From SHZI01 sp038214295 (GTDB taxonomy: Bacteria; Pseudomonadota; Gammaproteobacteria; Steroidobacterales; GCA-2729495): a stretch of DNA of 64,000 nucleotides. Under the pieces are notes generated by a model, which was not told where the DNA came from, did no database searches, and worked only from the letters and a program-made list of their open reading frames with translations. Below, in pieces: positions 37,974 through 45,169 of the stretch; the first letter of the stretch is position 1; each line of letters starts with the position of its first letter. The position numbers and the translations under genes are program-made. The stretch is from positions 1-64,000 of the forward strand of contig JBBQSA010000007.1 in assembly GCA_038214295.1 (NCBI GenBank), read 5' to 3'.

Positions 37974-37979
37974 AGTATA
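37974..37979 (-). promoter_or_regulatory. -10 element of rnpB
   Basis: TATACT on the minus strand, placing transcription start within a few bases of the P1 helix. The region 17 bases upstream is a poor -35 match. Confidence 0.55.
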
Positions 37980-38019
37980 GGCCCATCGCGACTGGGCAGG
38001 TTTCCGGCGCGCGTGTTTG

Positions 38020-38664
38020 TTACGGGGCCTGGCCGGACTTGGGACTGTAGGGCCCATAGGGCAGGCCCCGGCCCGGGGCGTAGAAGAGGTTGGCGTTGGC
38101 CGCCCGACTGACGTTGTGGGCCGCGTCGGTGCCCGTGTTGATCGCCTGGGTGACGGCGGCGGCCACCAGGTCGGCCAGCAGGCTGCCGGAGCCGTTCGAG
38201 CCCTGCTGGGCCATCCCAGTGCCTTCCCAGAGGAGCGTGCCCGTGCGGGTATCCACGAGGCTGGCCTTCACCCGGACGATGGCGGTCGTGCTGACCAGCT
38301 GGAACTTGCTGCCGTACTCGATCAGTGTCGGAAAGAGCACGGCGTCCGCGCCGGTCAGCTCAACGAGCTTGTTGAGGGGCACCTGGTGCATCTCGCCGGC
38401 CGTGGGCAGGCCGTTTTCCTTGAAGAACTGATCGACCACGGCCACGGGGAACACGTAGTAGCCGAGCTCGGCCAGCGGCCGGCTGACTGTGGAGAGGTAA
38501 CCATAGGTACCTTCCACCGTCGTGCTTTCGTTCAGGGGCGGCACGACGAGTATGGACCGGGGCGGATGCAGGCGGTACGCCGAGTAGTCGTAGGGCTGGG
38601 AGGTCACGCAGCCGGTCAGCGCGAGCGCCAGCACAACCAGCGGCAGAAGTGCGGACCGGGCCAT
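38020..38664 (-). CDS. GNA1162-like (DUF799) lipoprotein
   Basis: 214-residue predicted lipoprotein: signal peptide ending LALTGC, Cys near residue 18. The body (RSILVVPPLNESTTVEG, then GADAVLFPTLIEYGS) matches the DUF799/GNA1162 family known from Neisseria, whose fold resembles TolB-N/CsgG-like proteins. Third gene of a CsgG-like, DUF4810, DUF799 operon conserved in several proteobacteria and thought to form an envelope complex; function not established. ATG at 38664 overlaps the previous stop by one base; a GTG one codon earlier is possible. Confidence 0.85.
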   Translation of the reverse strand: MARSALLPLVVLALALTGCVTSQPYDYSAYRLHPPRSILVVPPLNESTTVEGTYGYLSTVSRPLAELGYYVFPVAVVDQFFKENGLPTAGEMHQVPLNKLVELTGADAVLFPTLIEYGSKFQLVSTTAIVRVKASLVDTRTGTLLWEGTGMAQQGSNGSGSLLADLVAAAVTQAINTGTDAAHNVSRAANANLFYAPGRGLPYGPYSPKSGQAP

Positions 38665-39014
38665 CACGGGCGTTTCAGGTTCGCCATGAGGCGATCGACG
38701 AACACGGCTGATTCGGGATACTCGGCCTTCTCCGTCCGCAGCTGCTGCTCGGCCTGGTCAAGGCGCCCGAGCTGGTAGTAGACATAGCCGAGTTGCGCGT
38801 GCCAGCCGGGCGGCATACGGCGGTTGGCGGCCCGGGCGACCTGGTAATCCTTTTCCATGCCCTCGGCCTGGCGCTCCGGCGGCATGTCTCCCGGCCGCGC
38901 GTAGGAGAGGTAGATCTGGTCCTCGTAGCCGCCCCAGGAATACTGCTCGGAGACACTGGCGCAGCCGGCGGCCAGGACCAGCAGCGCGACAGGCAGGAGG
39001 CGGATCATCGGCAT
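38664..39014 (-). CDS. DUF4810 domain lipoprotein
   Basis: 116 residues with a lipoprotein signal (LLVLAAGC, Cys near residue 18). The YSWGGYEDQIY motif after the Cys is typical of DUF4810, and HAQLGYVYYQLGRLDQAEQQL reads as a single TPR-like repeat near the C-terminus. Middle gene of the three-lipoprotein operon, 13 bases after the CsgG-like gene. ATG at 39014 chosen; ATG at 39008 is equally possible. Likely a structural partner of the flanking lipoproteins. Confidence 0.83.
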   Translation of the reverse strand: MPMIRLLPVALLVLAAGCASVSEQYSWGGYEDQIYLSYARPGDMPPERQAEGMEKDYQVARAANRRMPPGWHAQLGYVYYQLGRLDQAEQQLRTEKAEYPESAVFVDRLMANLKRP

Positions 39015-39027
39015 CCGGCCCGTCTGC

Positions 39028-39723
39028 TCAGCCGCCAACCCGCCAGCGGCCCTGCTCGAGGCCCTCGACGAGCCGGTCGATCGCTTCCCGGAGCGCGAGG
39101 TCCAGGACCTTGCCGTTGAGGGTGGAGTCGTAGCCGGCGGTACCGCCAAAGCCGACGACTTCCCGGTTGCTGAGCGCGTACTCGCCAGCGCCCTGCACGG
39201 AATAGATCACCTCCGAGGTGAGGACGTTGACGACATTCAGCGTCACCTTGGAGTAGGCGACCTGCGTCTTGCCGCTGCCGAGGATACCGAAGAGCTGCCG
39301 GTCGCCCGTCTCCTTGCGGCCGAACTCCACGACGTCACCGGTGATGACGATGTCGGCGCCCTTGATGTTCTGCTGGGCCTTCTTCAGCCCGGCTTCGCGG
39401 GCCAGTTCGTCCATGTTTTCCCGGTCGACCACGTTGAAACGCCCGGTCTCCTGGAGATGGCCGATGAGAATAGTCTTCGCCTGGCCACCCAGCCGGTCCA
39501 CGCCGTCCGAGAACAGGCCGCGCATGTAGGTGGAGCGGTTGTCGAATTTGCCCACCACGAGCGCACTCTTCGGACCGGAGTAGGCGGTGGCAGTGGCCGC
39601 CGCAGCGGGCTTCTGGGCCTCGATCGCGCGGGACGACTCGGTTGCGCACCCGCCCGCAGCCAGCAGGGCCGCAAGGGCCAAGGCTGTGCCGGGCAGGAAG
39701 CGCCGCAGTGATGAATGGATCAT
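39028..39723 (-). CDS. CsgG/HfaB-like lipoprotein
   Basis: 231 residues; lipoprotein signal ending LAAGGC (Cys about residue 26). The CsgG core is visible as SALVVGKFDNRST, DRENMDELAREAGL and GADIVITGDVVEFG, and the Ser/Thr/Val strands that follow. In curli systems CsgG forms an outer-membrane pore, but no curli genes are near; this subgroup travels with DUF4810 and DUF799. It is the first gene of the operon; an AT-rich patch (39760-39778) upstream probably holds the promoter. Confidence 0.88.
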   Translation of the reverse strand: MIHSSLRRFLPGTALALAALLAAGGCATESSRAIEAQKPAAAATATAYSGPKSALVVGKFDNRSTYMRGLFSDGVDRLGGQAKTILIGHLQETGRFNVVDRENMDELAREAGLKKAQQNIKGADIVITGDVVEFGRKETGDRQLFGILGSGKTQVAYSKVTLNVVNVLTSEVIYSVQGAGEYALSNREVVGFGGTAGYDSTLNGKVLDLALREAIDRLVEGLEQGRWRVGG

Positions 39724-39834
39724 GGGAATTCAGGGCCTCGCTGAGGTGCGTACTGGCCACAGCATATAACTGATCAGGAAGGAATGGGGATTTCCGGAGC
39801 CCCGCAGATCCCGCGCGCGCAGCCAGCGGAAAGC

Positions 39835-40737
39835 TCAGGTCTCCGGCAGGTCCCGGCCGCTGGCGAGGCGGTAGGCTGCTTTCCGCGGGGCGCCGGTGAT
39901 CTTTGCCGCCAGGCCCGCCGCCTGGGCTGCCGGCAGTTCCACCGCCAGGATCCTGACCACCCGCGCCAGTTCGGCGTCATCGACGGGCGCCGCCGCGGGG
40001 ATCCCGGCGACGAGCCAGGTGCATTCGCCCCGGTCGCCGCCGGGATCCGCGAGCAGGCCGGCGCGCACCTCGGCGAGGCTGCCCCGGTAGATGGTCTCGT
40101 GCAGCTTGGTCAGCTCGCGCCCCACGGCCGCCGCCCGTTCCGGGCCGAAGGCAGTCGCGGCGTCGGCGAGCGTGTCGGCCAGCCGGTTCGCCGACTCGTA
40201 GAACACCAGCGTCTCACCCCGGCTTGCGAGCTCGCGCAGGCGGGCGAGGCGGGCGGCGGAACGGGCCGGCAGGAAACCCTCGAAGAAGAACCGGTCGCTG
40301 GGCAGGCCCGCCACCGACAGCGCGGCAATCGCGGCGCAGGGCCCGGGGACGGGACTGACCGGCAGGTCCGCCGCGCGCGCCGCCGCCAGCAGACGGTAGC
40401 CGGGGTCACTCACGAGCGGCGTGCCGGCGTCGGTCACCAGGGCCACGCTGTCGCCGGCGCGCAGCCGCTGCAGGATCTCGTCGACCCGCGCCTCCTCGTT
40501 GTGCTCGTGCAGGGACAGCAAGCGGGCGCTCACGCCGACCCGGGTTAGCAATTGCCCGGCGTGCCGCGTATCCTCGGCGGCGACGAGCGCGACGCGGCCC
40601 AGAACCTCGCGCGCCCGCGGACTCAGGTCGCCCATGTTGCCAATCGGCGTAGCCACCACATACAGCGTTCCCTGCCGCAGGCCTTCCCGGCCTGGTGTGT
40701 CGCCGGTGCCCGGCGTGCTGCTCGCGATGCTGCTCAT
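39835..40737 (-). CDS. rsmI: 16S rRNA 2'-O-ribose C1402 methyltransferase RsmI
   Basis: Tetrapyrrole-methylase-fold enzyme methylating the ribose of C1402, the nucleotide whose base is modified by RsmH, also encoded here. GTLYVVATPIGNMGDLS, AEDTRHAGQLL, LVTDAGTPLVSDPG and the VPGPCAAIAALSVAGLPSDRFFFEGF block are diagnostic. 300 residues from ATG 40737; another ATG at 40746. Either start leaves about 24-27 residues before the conserved beginning. Its 5' end overlaps that of divergent lpoA, so each promoter must lie inside the other's coding region. Confidence 0.95.
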   Translation of the reverse strand: MSSIASSTPGTGDTPGREGLRQGTLYVVATPIGNMGDLSPRAREVLGRVALVAAEDTRHAGQLLTRVGVSARLLSLHEHNEEARVDEILQRLRAGDSVALVTDAGTPLVSDPGYRLLAAARAADLPVSPVPGPCAAIAALSVAGLPSDRFFFEGFLPARSAARLARLRELASRGETLVFYESANRLADTLADAATAFGPERAAAVGRELTKLHETIYRGSLAEVRAGLLADPGGDRGECTWLVAGIPAAAPVDDAELARVVRILAVELPAAQAAGLAAKITGAPRKAAYRLASGRDLPET

Positions 40738-41962
40738 GTCGGTCATTGTCGGAGCACCGTGCCAGCCGCTGCAACCCGCGGCGCCGGCCACCGGCACGAA
40801 CGGCCCCGCGAGCGCGCTGGCCATGCCCCCGTCGGCCACAGCGCTGCTCGCCACGCCACTGGTGGCGCTGGTGGTACCGCTGTCGGGCCGCCAGCAGGCG
40901 CTCGGCAGGGCCGTCCGGGACGGTTTCATCGCCGCCCAGCTGGAGGCGCCGGTCGGCCGGCGCTTCAACTCGCTATTCATTGACGAGGCGCGTCTAAGCG
41001 CCGCCGAGGCCCATCGGCAGGCGCTGGAGGCCGGTGCCCGGGTGCTCGTCGGCCCGCTGCTCAAGGAGTCGGTGGAGGCGCTGGCGCCGCTTGCGCGCCA
41101 GATGGCCGGGCCCCTGCCAGGCCAGATACCCGTGCTGGCACTCAACAACCTGGCGGATACGGACCCGGGCAGCGGCGGATTCTGGCAGTTCGGCCTCGCG
41201 CCGGAAGACGAGGCCCGGGAGATCGCGTCCCGGGCCCTGGCCCTCGGGCAGCGCCGCGCGCTGGTGCTGATTCCCGCCACGGAATGGGGCCAGCGGTTGC
41301 TGGCCGGGTTCACCGCGGAATTTATCCGCGGGGGCGGCGTGATCGTCGACACGCGCACCTACCTGCCGGGCGGCGGCGACCTCGCCACGCCGATCCGCGG
41401 CCTGCTGCTCACCCGCAACGTGCCGGACACGAGCGGCAACCTCGCGAAGAATCCCGGCGAAAAGACCGTTTTCTCGCCGGGACGGCGCCCGGACGCGGAC
41501 TTTATCCTGCTCGGGGCCAACAGCAGTAACGGCAGGCAACTCATGCCCCAACTCAGGTTTTTCGGCGGCGCCGACCTCCCCACCTACAGCACCTCGGCCA
41601 TCTGGGACGAGGACGCCAACGGTGCCGAGGATCTCGACGGCGTGATCTTCCCCGACTGTCCCTGGGTCATCGACCCCGACGGGCGGGCCCGGCTGGTGAA
41701 GAGCGGCATCGTGCGGTACCAGGGCCGGGCGGCGCTCGGCCTGTCCCGTCTCTACGCGCTCGGCTATGACGCCTACCGGCTGTTGCCGGACATCCTCCGG
41801 CAGCCCATTCCCGGCCCCTTCGCGTCCGGGGAGATTCCCGGGGCCACCGGCGTCCTCTACGCCGACAGCGCGGGCCGTATCCACCGCCGGCTGCCGTTCG
41901 CCGAGATCCGCGGTGGCCGCGCCGTGCCGCTGCCCGCCGCAGGCCCGATCCCCGGCACCTGA
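40727..41962 (+). CDS. lpoA: LpoA-type PBP activator, short form (periplasmic-binding fold only)
   Basis: Homologue of the C-terminal domain of LpoA, which in E. coli is an outer-membrane lipoprotein that activates PBP1A. This protein has about 411 residues, compared with about 680 in E. coli: after a signal (helix about residues 1-12, Cys near 13) it goes straight into the type I periplasmic-binding fold (VALVVPLSGRQQALGRAVRDGF) and lacks the N-terminal TPR-like domain. The lipobox is not ideal (VGAPC). ATG at 40727 chosen; an in-frame GTG at 40715 would lengthen the signal. Context (rsmI divergent, yraN and diaA downstream) strongly supports the family call. Confidence 0.87.
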   Translation: MLLMSVIVGAPCQPLQPAAPATGTNGPASALAMPPSATALLATPLVALVVPLSGRQQALGRAVRDGFIAAQLEAPVGRRFNSLFIDEARLSAAEAHRQALEAGARVLVGPLLKESVEALAPLARQMAGPLPGQIPVLALNNLADTDPGSGGFWQFGLAPEDEAREIASRALALGQRRALVLIPATEWGQRLLAGFTAEFIRGGGVIVDTRTYLPGGGDLATPIRGLLLTRNVPDTSGNLAKNPGEKTVFSPGRRPDADFILLGANSSNGRQLMPQLRFFGGADLPTYSTSAIWDEDANGAEDLDGVIFPDCPWVIDPDGRARLVKSGIVRYQGRAALGLSRLYALGYDAYRLLPDILRQPIPGPFASGEIPGATGVLYADSAGRIHRRLPFAEIRGGRAVPLPAAGPIPGT

Positions 41963-41982
41963 ACAGTACGCCTGGCACCACC

Positions 41983-42372
41983 ATGCCGCCGGATGCCCCG
42001 CATCTCGCGCACGGGCGCGCGGCCGAGGCACTGGCGGCACGCTACCTGGCTGCGCAGGGTCTCCGCCTGCTCGCCAGCAATTTCCGCGCGCGCTCTGGCG
42101 AACTGGACCTCGTGATGACAGAGCGCGGCGTGCTGGTGGTCATCGAGGTCCGGGCGCGGCGCCGGACCAACGTAGCAACGCCCGGCGCCACCATCCAGCG
42201 CAGCAAGCAGCGGCGGGTCATACGGGCCACCCGCTACTTCCTGCTGCGGCACCGGCAGTTCGCCGCCTGGCCCGTACGCTTCGACGTCGTGGAAATCACG
42301 GGCGAACTCGCCTCCCCGGTCGTGCGCTGGAGCCGCGGCGCCTTCTCCCTGGACGACGTGGCGCGGGGCTGA
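41983..42372 (+). CDS. yraN: YraN/UPF0102 family nuclease-like protein
   Basis: 129 residues with the UPF0102 pattern: HGRAAEALAARYLAAQGLRLL, then SGELDLVM and VVIEVRAR, which together give the E-x-D...E-x-K/R-like core of the endonuclease fold, and RFDVVEIT near the end. ATG at 41983, 21 bases after lpoA. The gene order lpoA-yraN-diaA is conserved among gammaproteobacteria. Cellular role is unknown. Confidence 0.93.
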   Translation: MPPDAPHLAHGRAAEALAARYLAAQGLRLLASNFRARSGELDLVMTERGVLVVIEVRARRRTNVATPGATIQRSKQRRVIRATRYFLLRHRQFAAWPVRFDVVEITGELASPVVRWSRGAFSLDDVARG

Positions 42373-42416
42373 ACACCCGCCGTATCATGGCGTCTTGCGC
42401 AGGACCGGAGACGCCG

Positions 42417-43016
42417 ATGCCCCTCGAGGATGCGATACGCGGCCACTTCACCGACAGCATCGCCACCAAGCAGGCGGCCCTTGCCGTCCTCGTGAGTCCG
42501 ATCGCCGCGGCAACGGGGCTGCTGGTTTCCGCGCTGAAGGGCGGCGGCAAGATCCTGAGCTGCGGCAATGGCGGCTCGGCCGGCGACGCCCAGCACTTCT
42601 CCGCGGAACTCCTGAACCGCTTCGAGCGGGAACGCCCAGGGCTCGCCGCCGTGGCGCTGTCGACCGACACCTCCACGCTGACCTCCATCGCCAATGACTA
42701 CGCCTACGAGCAGGTGTTCTCCAAGCAGGTGACGGCGCTCGGCCGGCCAGGCGACGCCCTGCTGGCCATATCGACCTCGGGGAACTCGCCGAACGTGGTC
42801 GCCGCGGTTCGCGCTGCCCACGAACGCGAGCTGCGGGTGGTCGCGCTGACCGGCCGCGACGGTGGCCAGCTGGCGACGGCCCTGCGGCCGGGCGACATCG
42901 AGATCCGGGTGCCGGCGGAGCGCACGGCGCGCATCCAGGAAGTGCATCTCGTCGTGATCCACTGCCTCTGCGATGGCATCGACCGGGCGCTGTACGGGTC
43001 GACCAGTACTCCGTAG
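42417..43016 (+). CDS. diaA: SIS-domain protein DiaA (DnaA initiator-associating)
   Basis: 199-residue single-SIS-domain protein. DiaA tetramers bind DnaA and stimulate initiation in E. coli; GmhA (sedoheptulose-7-P isomerase) is a close paralogue. SCGNGGSAGDAQHFSAELL and STSGNSPNVV are the SIS signatures. Context after yraN favours DiaA. GGAG six bases before the ATG at 42417. Its stop codon lies inside a copy of the GTACTCCGTAGCC sequence that also begins the downstream inverted-repeat element. Confidence 0.9.
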   Translation: MPLEDAIRGHFTDSIATKQAALAVLVSPIAAATGLLVSALKGGGKILSCGNGGSAGDAQHFSAELLNRFERERPGLAAVALSTDTSTLTSIANDYAYEQVFSKQVTALGRPGDALLAISTSGNSPNVVAAVRAAHERELRVVALTGRDGGQLATALRPGDIEIRVPAERTARIQEVHLVVIHCLCDGIDRALYGSTSTP

Positions 43017-43040
43017 CCGGCGACACCCCGGGCCTACCCG

Positions 43041-43313
43041 TACTCCGTAGCCCGCGGCAGCCCGGTCAGGGATCCCTTTCGCCTACCGTGCGGCACGGTG
43101 TGCGGCGAAAGGGACCCCGCCCACGCTGCCGCTGCTGGGGAATTGAGGGATGGCCCCATTTCGGCGCTGCACCCGAGCGGGCAGTGGCGGGTGCCTCGCC
43201 CGCGACAAGACGTGTACTCACGTCAGCGGGCGGGGTCTCCCGCCGATGGCCGCGGGATGTACCACTGATCCGAAAGGGCTCCCCGACCGGGATGCCGCGG
43301 GCTACGGAGAGTA
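43041..43313. mobile_element. MITE-like inverted-repeat element between diaA and sspB
   Basis: Arms of 41 and 43 bases (43041-43081 and 43271-43313) are inverted copies differing by three substitutions and one 2-base indel. Inside are nested palindromes: CCCTTTCGCC/GGCGAAAGGG (43074-43083, 43104-43113) and a GGGACCCCGCCC/GGGCGGGGTCTCCC pair (43111-43122, 43228-43241). An extra direct copy of the arm tip (GTACTCCGTAGCC) lies at 43006-43018. No coding frame is convincing. It could be a non-autonomous element, a structured RNA, or a bidirectional terminator between convergent genes; it accounts for nearly all of the 308-base gap 43017-43324. Confidence 0.65.
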
Positions 43314-43324
43314 GGACCCTGGCG

Positions 43325-43738
43325 TTACTTGACGATCTTGAGGGACGGTCGGCCCGCGGGTGGCGGTGCCGGCGTCTCGGGCGGCGACGTCGGCTCGGGC
43401 GGTGAGCCGTCGCTGGCCGGTGTGTACTCGTCAGTGGGAAACACCAGGCCCTCGCCGGTCTCCCGCGAATAGATGCCGAGAACGGCGTTCAGGGGCACGT
43501 ACACCGTGCGGGGCACGCCACCGAAGCGGGCGTCAAAACTGATGGCGTCGTTGGCCAGTTCCAGGCGGCTGGTCGCCGAATAGCTGACGTTGAGGATAAT
43601 GCGCCCCTCCTGCACGTGCTGGTCGGGAACGGCCACATCAGGCGCCGTGGCGTCCACGACCAGGTGCGGCGTCTGGCCGTTGTCCGTGATCCACTGGTGG
43701 AGGGCCCGCAGGAGATAGGGCCGCTTCGGCGTGGCTAC
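43325..43738 (-). CDS. sspB: ClpXP adaptor SspB (no canonical start codon)
   Basis: Adaptor that delivers ssrA-tagged proteins to ClpXP. The conserved beginning KRPYLLRALHQWITDNGQTP, the HLVVDA strand, the NVSYSATSRLEL groove and the flexible Pro-rich tail ending GRPSLKIVK (ClpX-binding) are clear. About 137 residues. No ATG, GTG or TTG exists in frame between the conserved region and an ATG at 43870 that lies deep inside sspA. A GTA (43738-43736), eight bases after GGAG and overlapping the sspA TAG by two bases, is positioned as a coupled start would be. Coordinates use that GTA provisionally. Confidence 0.88.
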   Translation of the reverse strand, partial: VATPKRPYLLRALHQWITDNGQTPHLVVDATAPDVAVPDQHVQEGRIILNVSYSATSRLELANDAISFDARFGGVPRTVYVPLNAVLGIYSRETGEGLVFPTDEYTPASDGSPPEPTSPPETPAPPPAGRPSLKIVK

Positions 43739-44388
43739 TGTCTCATCTCCATCTCGACTTCGGACAGGCTCTCCTGGAAGGCGCGCCGGGCAAAGATGTG
43801 ATCCATGTAGCGCCGGATCGGCTGGGCACCGCTGCCGTTGATCTCGATGCCGTATTTGGGCAGCCGCCATAGCAGCGGGGCAACGCTGGCATCCACGATC
43901 GAGAACTCATCGCTCAGGAAAAAGCGCTTGGCCGCAAAGACCTCCGCACTCGAGAGCAGGCTCTCCTGGAGGACCTTGCGGGCCTGGTTGGTCTGCTTGC
44001 GATCGGTGGCCTTCTCGCACTGCTCCGCCATCGCGTACCAGTCCTTCTCGACCCGGTAGAGGGCGAGGCGAACCTGGGCTCTGCTGACCGGGTCGACGGG
44101 CATCAGCGGCGGGTGGGGAAAACGCTCGTCGATGTACTCCATGATGACGCGGGAGTCGTAGAGGACGAGGTCCCGGTCCAGCAACGTCGGCGTGGAGTGA
44201 TAGGGATTGAGGTCCAGGAGATCCTCGGGCAGGTTCTCGTTCTCGACGCTGACGATGTCGATGACGATGCCCTTCTCGGCGAGCACGATCCTGGCGCGGT
44301 GGCTGTGGACCGAGGCGGGATTGGAATAGAGCGTCATGGCGGCACGCCGCCCTGGCCCGCTCCCGAAACTATTCCAGTCGTCGGACAC
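43735..44388 (-). CDS. sspA: Stringent starvation protein A
   Basis: GST-fold RNA-polymerase-associated protein that affects stress and phage gene transcription. MTLYSNPASVHSHRARIVLAEKG (shown in part) starts the thioredoxin-like domain; YHSTPTLLDRDLVLYDSRVI and MEYIDERFPHPPLMP are SspA-typical, followed by the helical domain. 217 residues from the GTG at 44388, directly after the petC stop with GGAAGG upstream; the ATG at 44337 would give 200. The bc1-sspA-sspB order is conserved in Pseudomonas. Confidence 0.95.
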   Translation of the reverse strand: MSDDWNSFGSGPGRRAAMTLYSNPASVHSHRARIVLAEKGIVIDIVSVENENLPEDLLDLNPYHSTPTLLDRDLVLYDSRVIMEYIDERFPHPPLMPVDPVSRAQVRLALYRVEKDWYAMAEQCEKATDRKQTNQARKVLQESLLSSAEVFAAKRFFLSDEFSIVDASVAPLLWRLPKYGIEINGSGAQPIRRYMDHIFARRAFQESLSEVEMEMRQ

Positions 44389-45162
44389 CTACTTGACGTC
44401 CTTCCAGATTTCCTGCTTCAGGAGGTACGCGAACAACCCGAAGACCAGCAGGAAGGCCACGACGAGGACACCGAGGCTCTCGCGCTTCAGCTTCATCGGC
44501 TCACCGATGTAATCCAGGAAGTTCACGGTATCCCGCACGAACTCGTCGTACTGCTCGGGAGTCAGCTTGCCCGGCGTAGTCTGCTCGAACTTCCGGAAGA
44601 CGATCTGCGTCGTGCCGTTGTGCGCTACTTCCTCGAAGGTGGCGGTCTGCTGCCCCTGCAGCTCCCAGAGCACATGAGGCATCGCGACGTTGGCCAGCAT
44701 CAGGTTGTTGACCCCGAGTGGCCGCTTGGGGTCCAGGTAGAAGGACCGCAGGAAGTTGTAGATGTAATCCGGCCCCTTCGACCGCGCCATCAGCGAGAGG
44801 TCCGGCGGCGTGACCGCGAACCACCGGAGGCTGTCGGCGGGCCGCATCGCGATGTCCATGGTCTCCGTGGTCTTGGCGGCGCTGAACATCAGGTTGTTGA
44901 TGACCTGTTCCTCGGTCATGCCGAGGTCCTTTGCCAACTGGTTGTAGCGGACGTACTTCGCCGAATGGCAGCCCTGGCAGTAGTTGACGAAGTTGCGCGC
45001 CCCGCGCTGCAGGGAAGCGGCATTGGAAACGTCGTTGTTGGCGCGGGCTTGATGGCCGCCGCCTTCCGATGCCAGGGCGGGCATGGCGCCCGACAGCACA
45101 AGAACGCCAGCCATGGCCAGAACGGCGGAACGCAGGCGATAGGTCAGGGATTGACTGGGCAT
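44389..45162 (-). CDS. petC: Cytochrome c1 of the bc1 complex
   Basis: Membrane-anchored c-type cytochrome passing electrons from the Rieske protein to soluble cytochrome c. Signal peptide ends near ALASEG; the haem motif is CQGCH (about residues 62-66); the distal Met is probably in the MLANVAMPHVLWEL stretch. A C-terminal anchor helix (LGVLVVAFLLVFGLFAYLL) is followed by KQEIWKDVK. 257 residues. Last of petA-petB-petC, seven bases after petB. Confidence 0.97.
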   Translation of the reverse strand: MPSQSLTYRLRSAVLAMAGVLVLSGAMPALASEGGGHQARANNDVSNAASLQRGARNFVNYCQGCHSAKYVRYNQLAKDLGMTEEQVINNLMFSAAKTTETMDIAMRPADSLRWFAVTPPDLSLMARSKGPDYIYNFLRSFYLDPKRPLGVNNLMLANVAMPHVLWELQGQQTATFEEVAHNGTTQIVFRKFEQTTPGKLTPEQYDEFVRDTVNFLDYIGEPMKLKRESLGVLVVAFLLVFGLFAYLLKQEIWKDVK

Positions 45163-45169
45163 GACGCGC

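Noticed and set aside
37562..38050. 162-residue protein on the plus strand over rnpB
   Set aside because: It is the complement of a fully conserved RNase P RNA; no coding signature.
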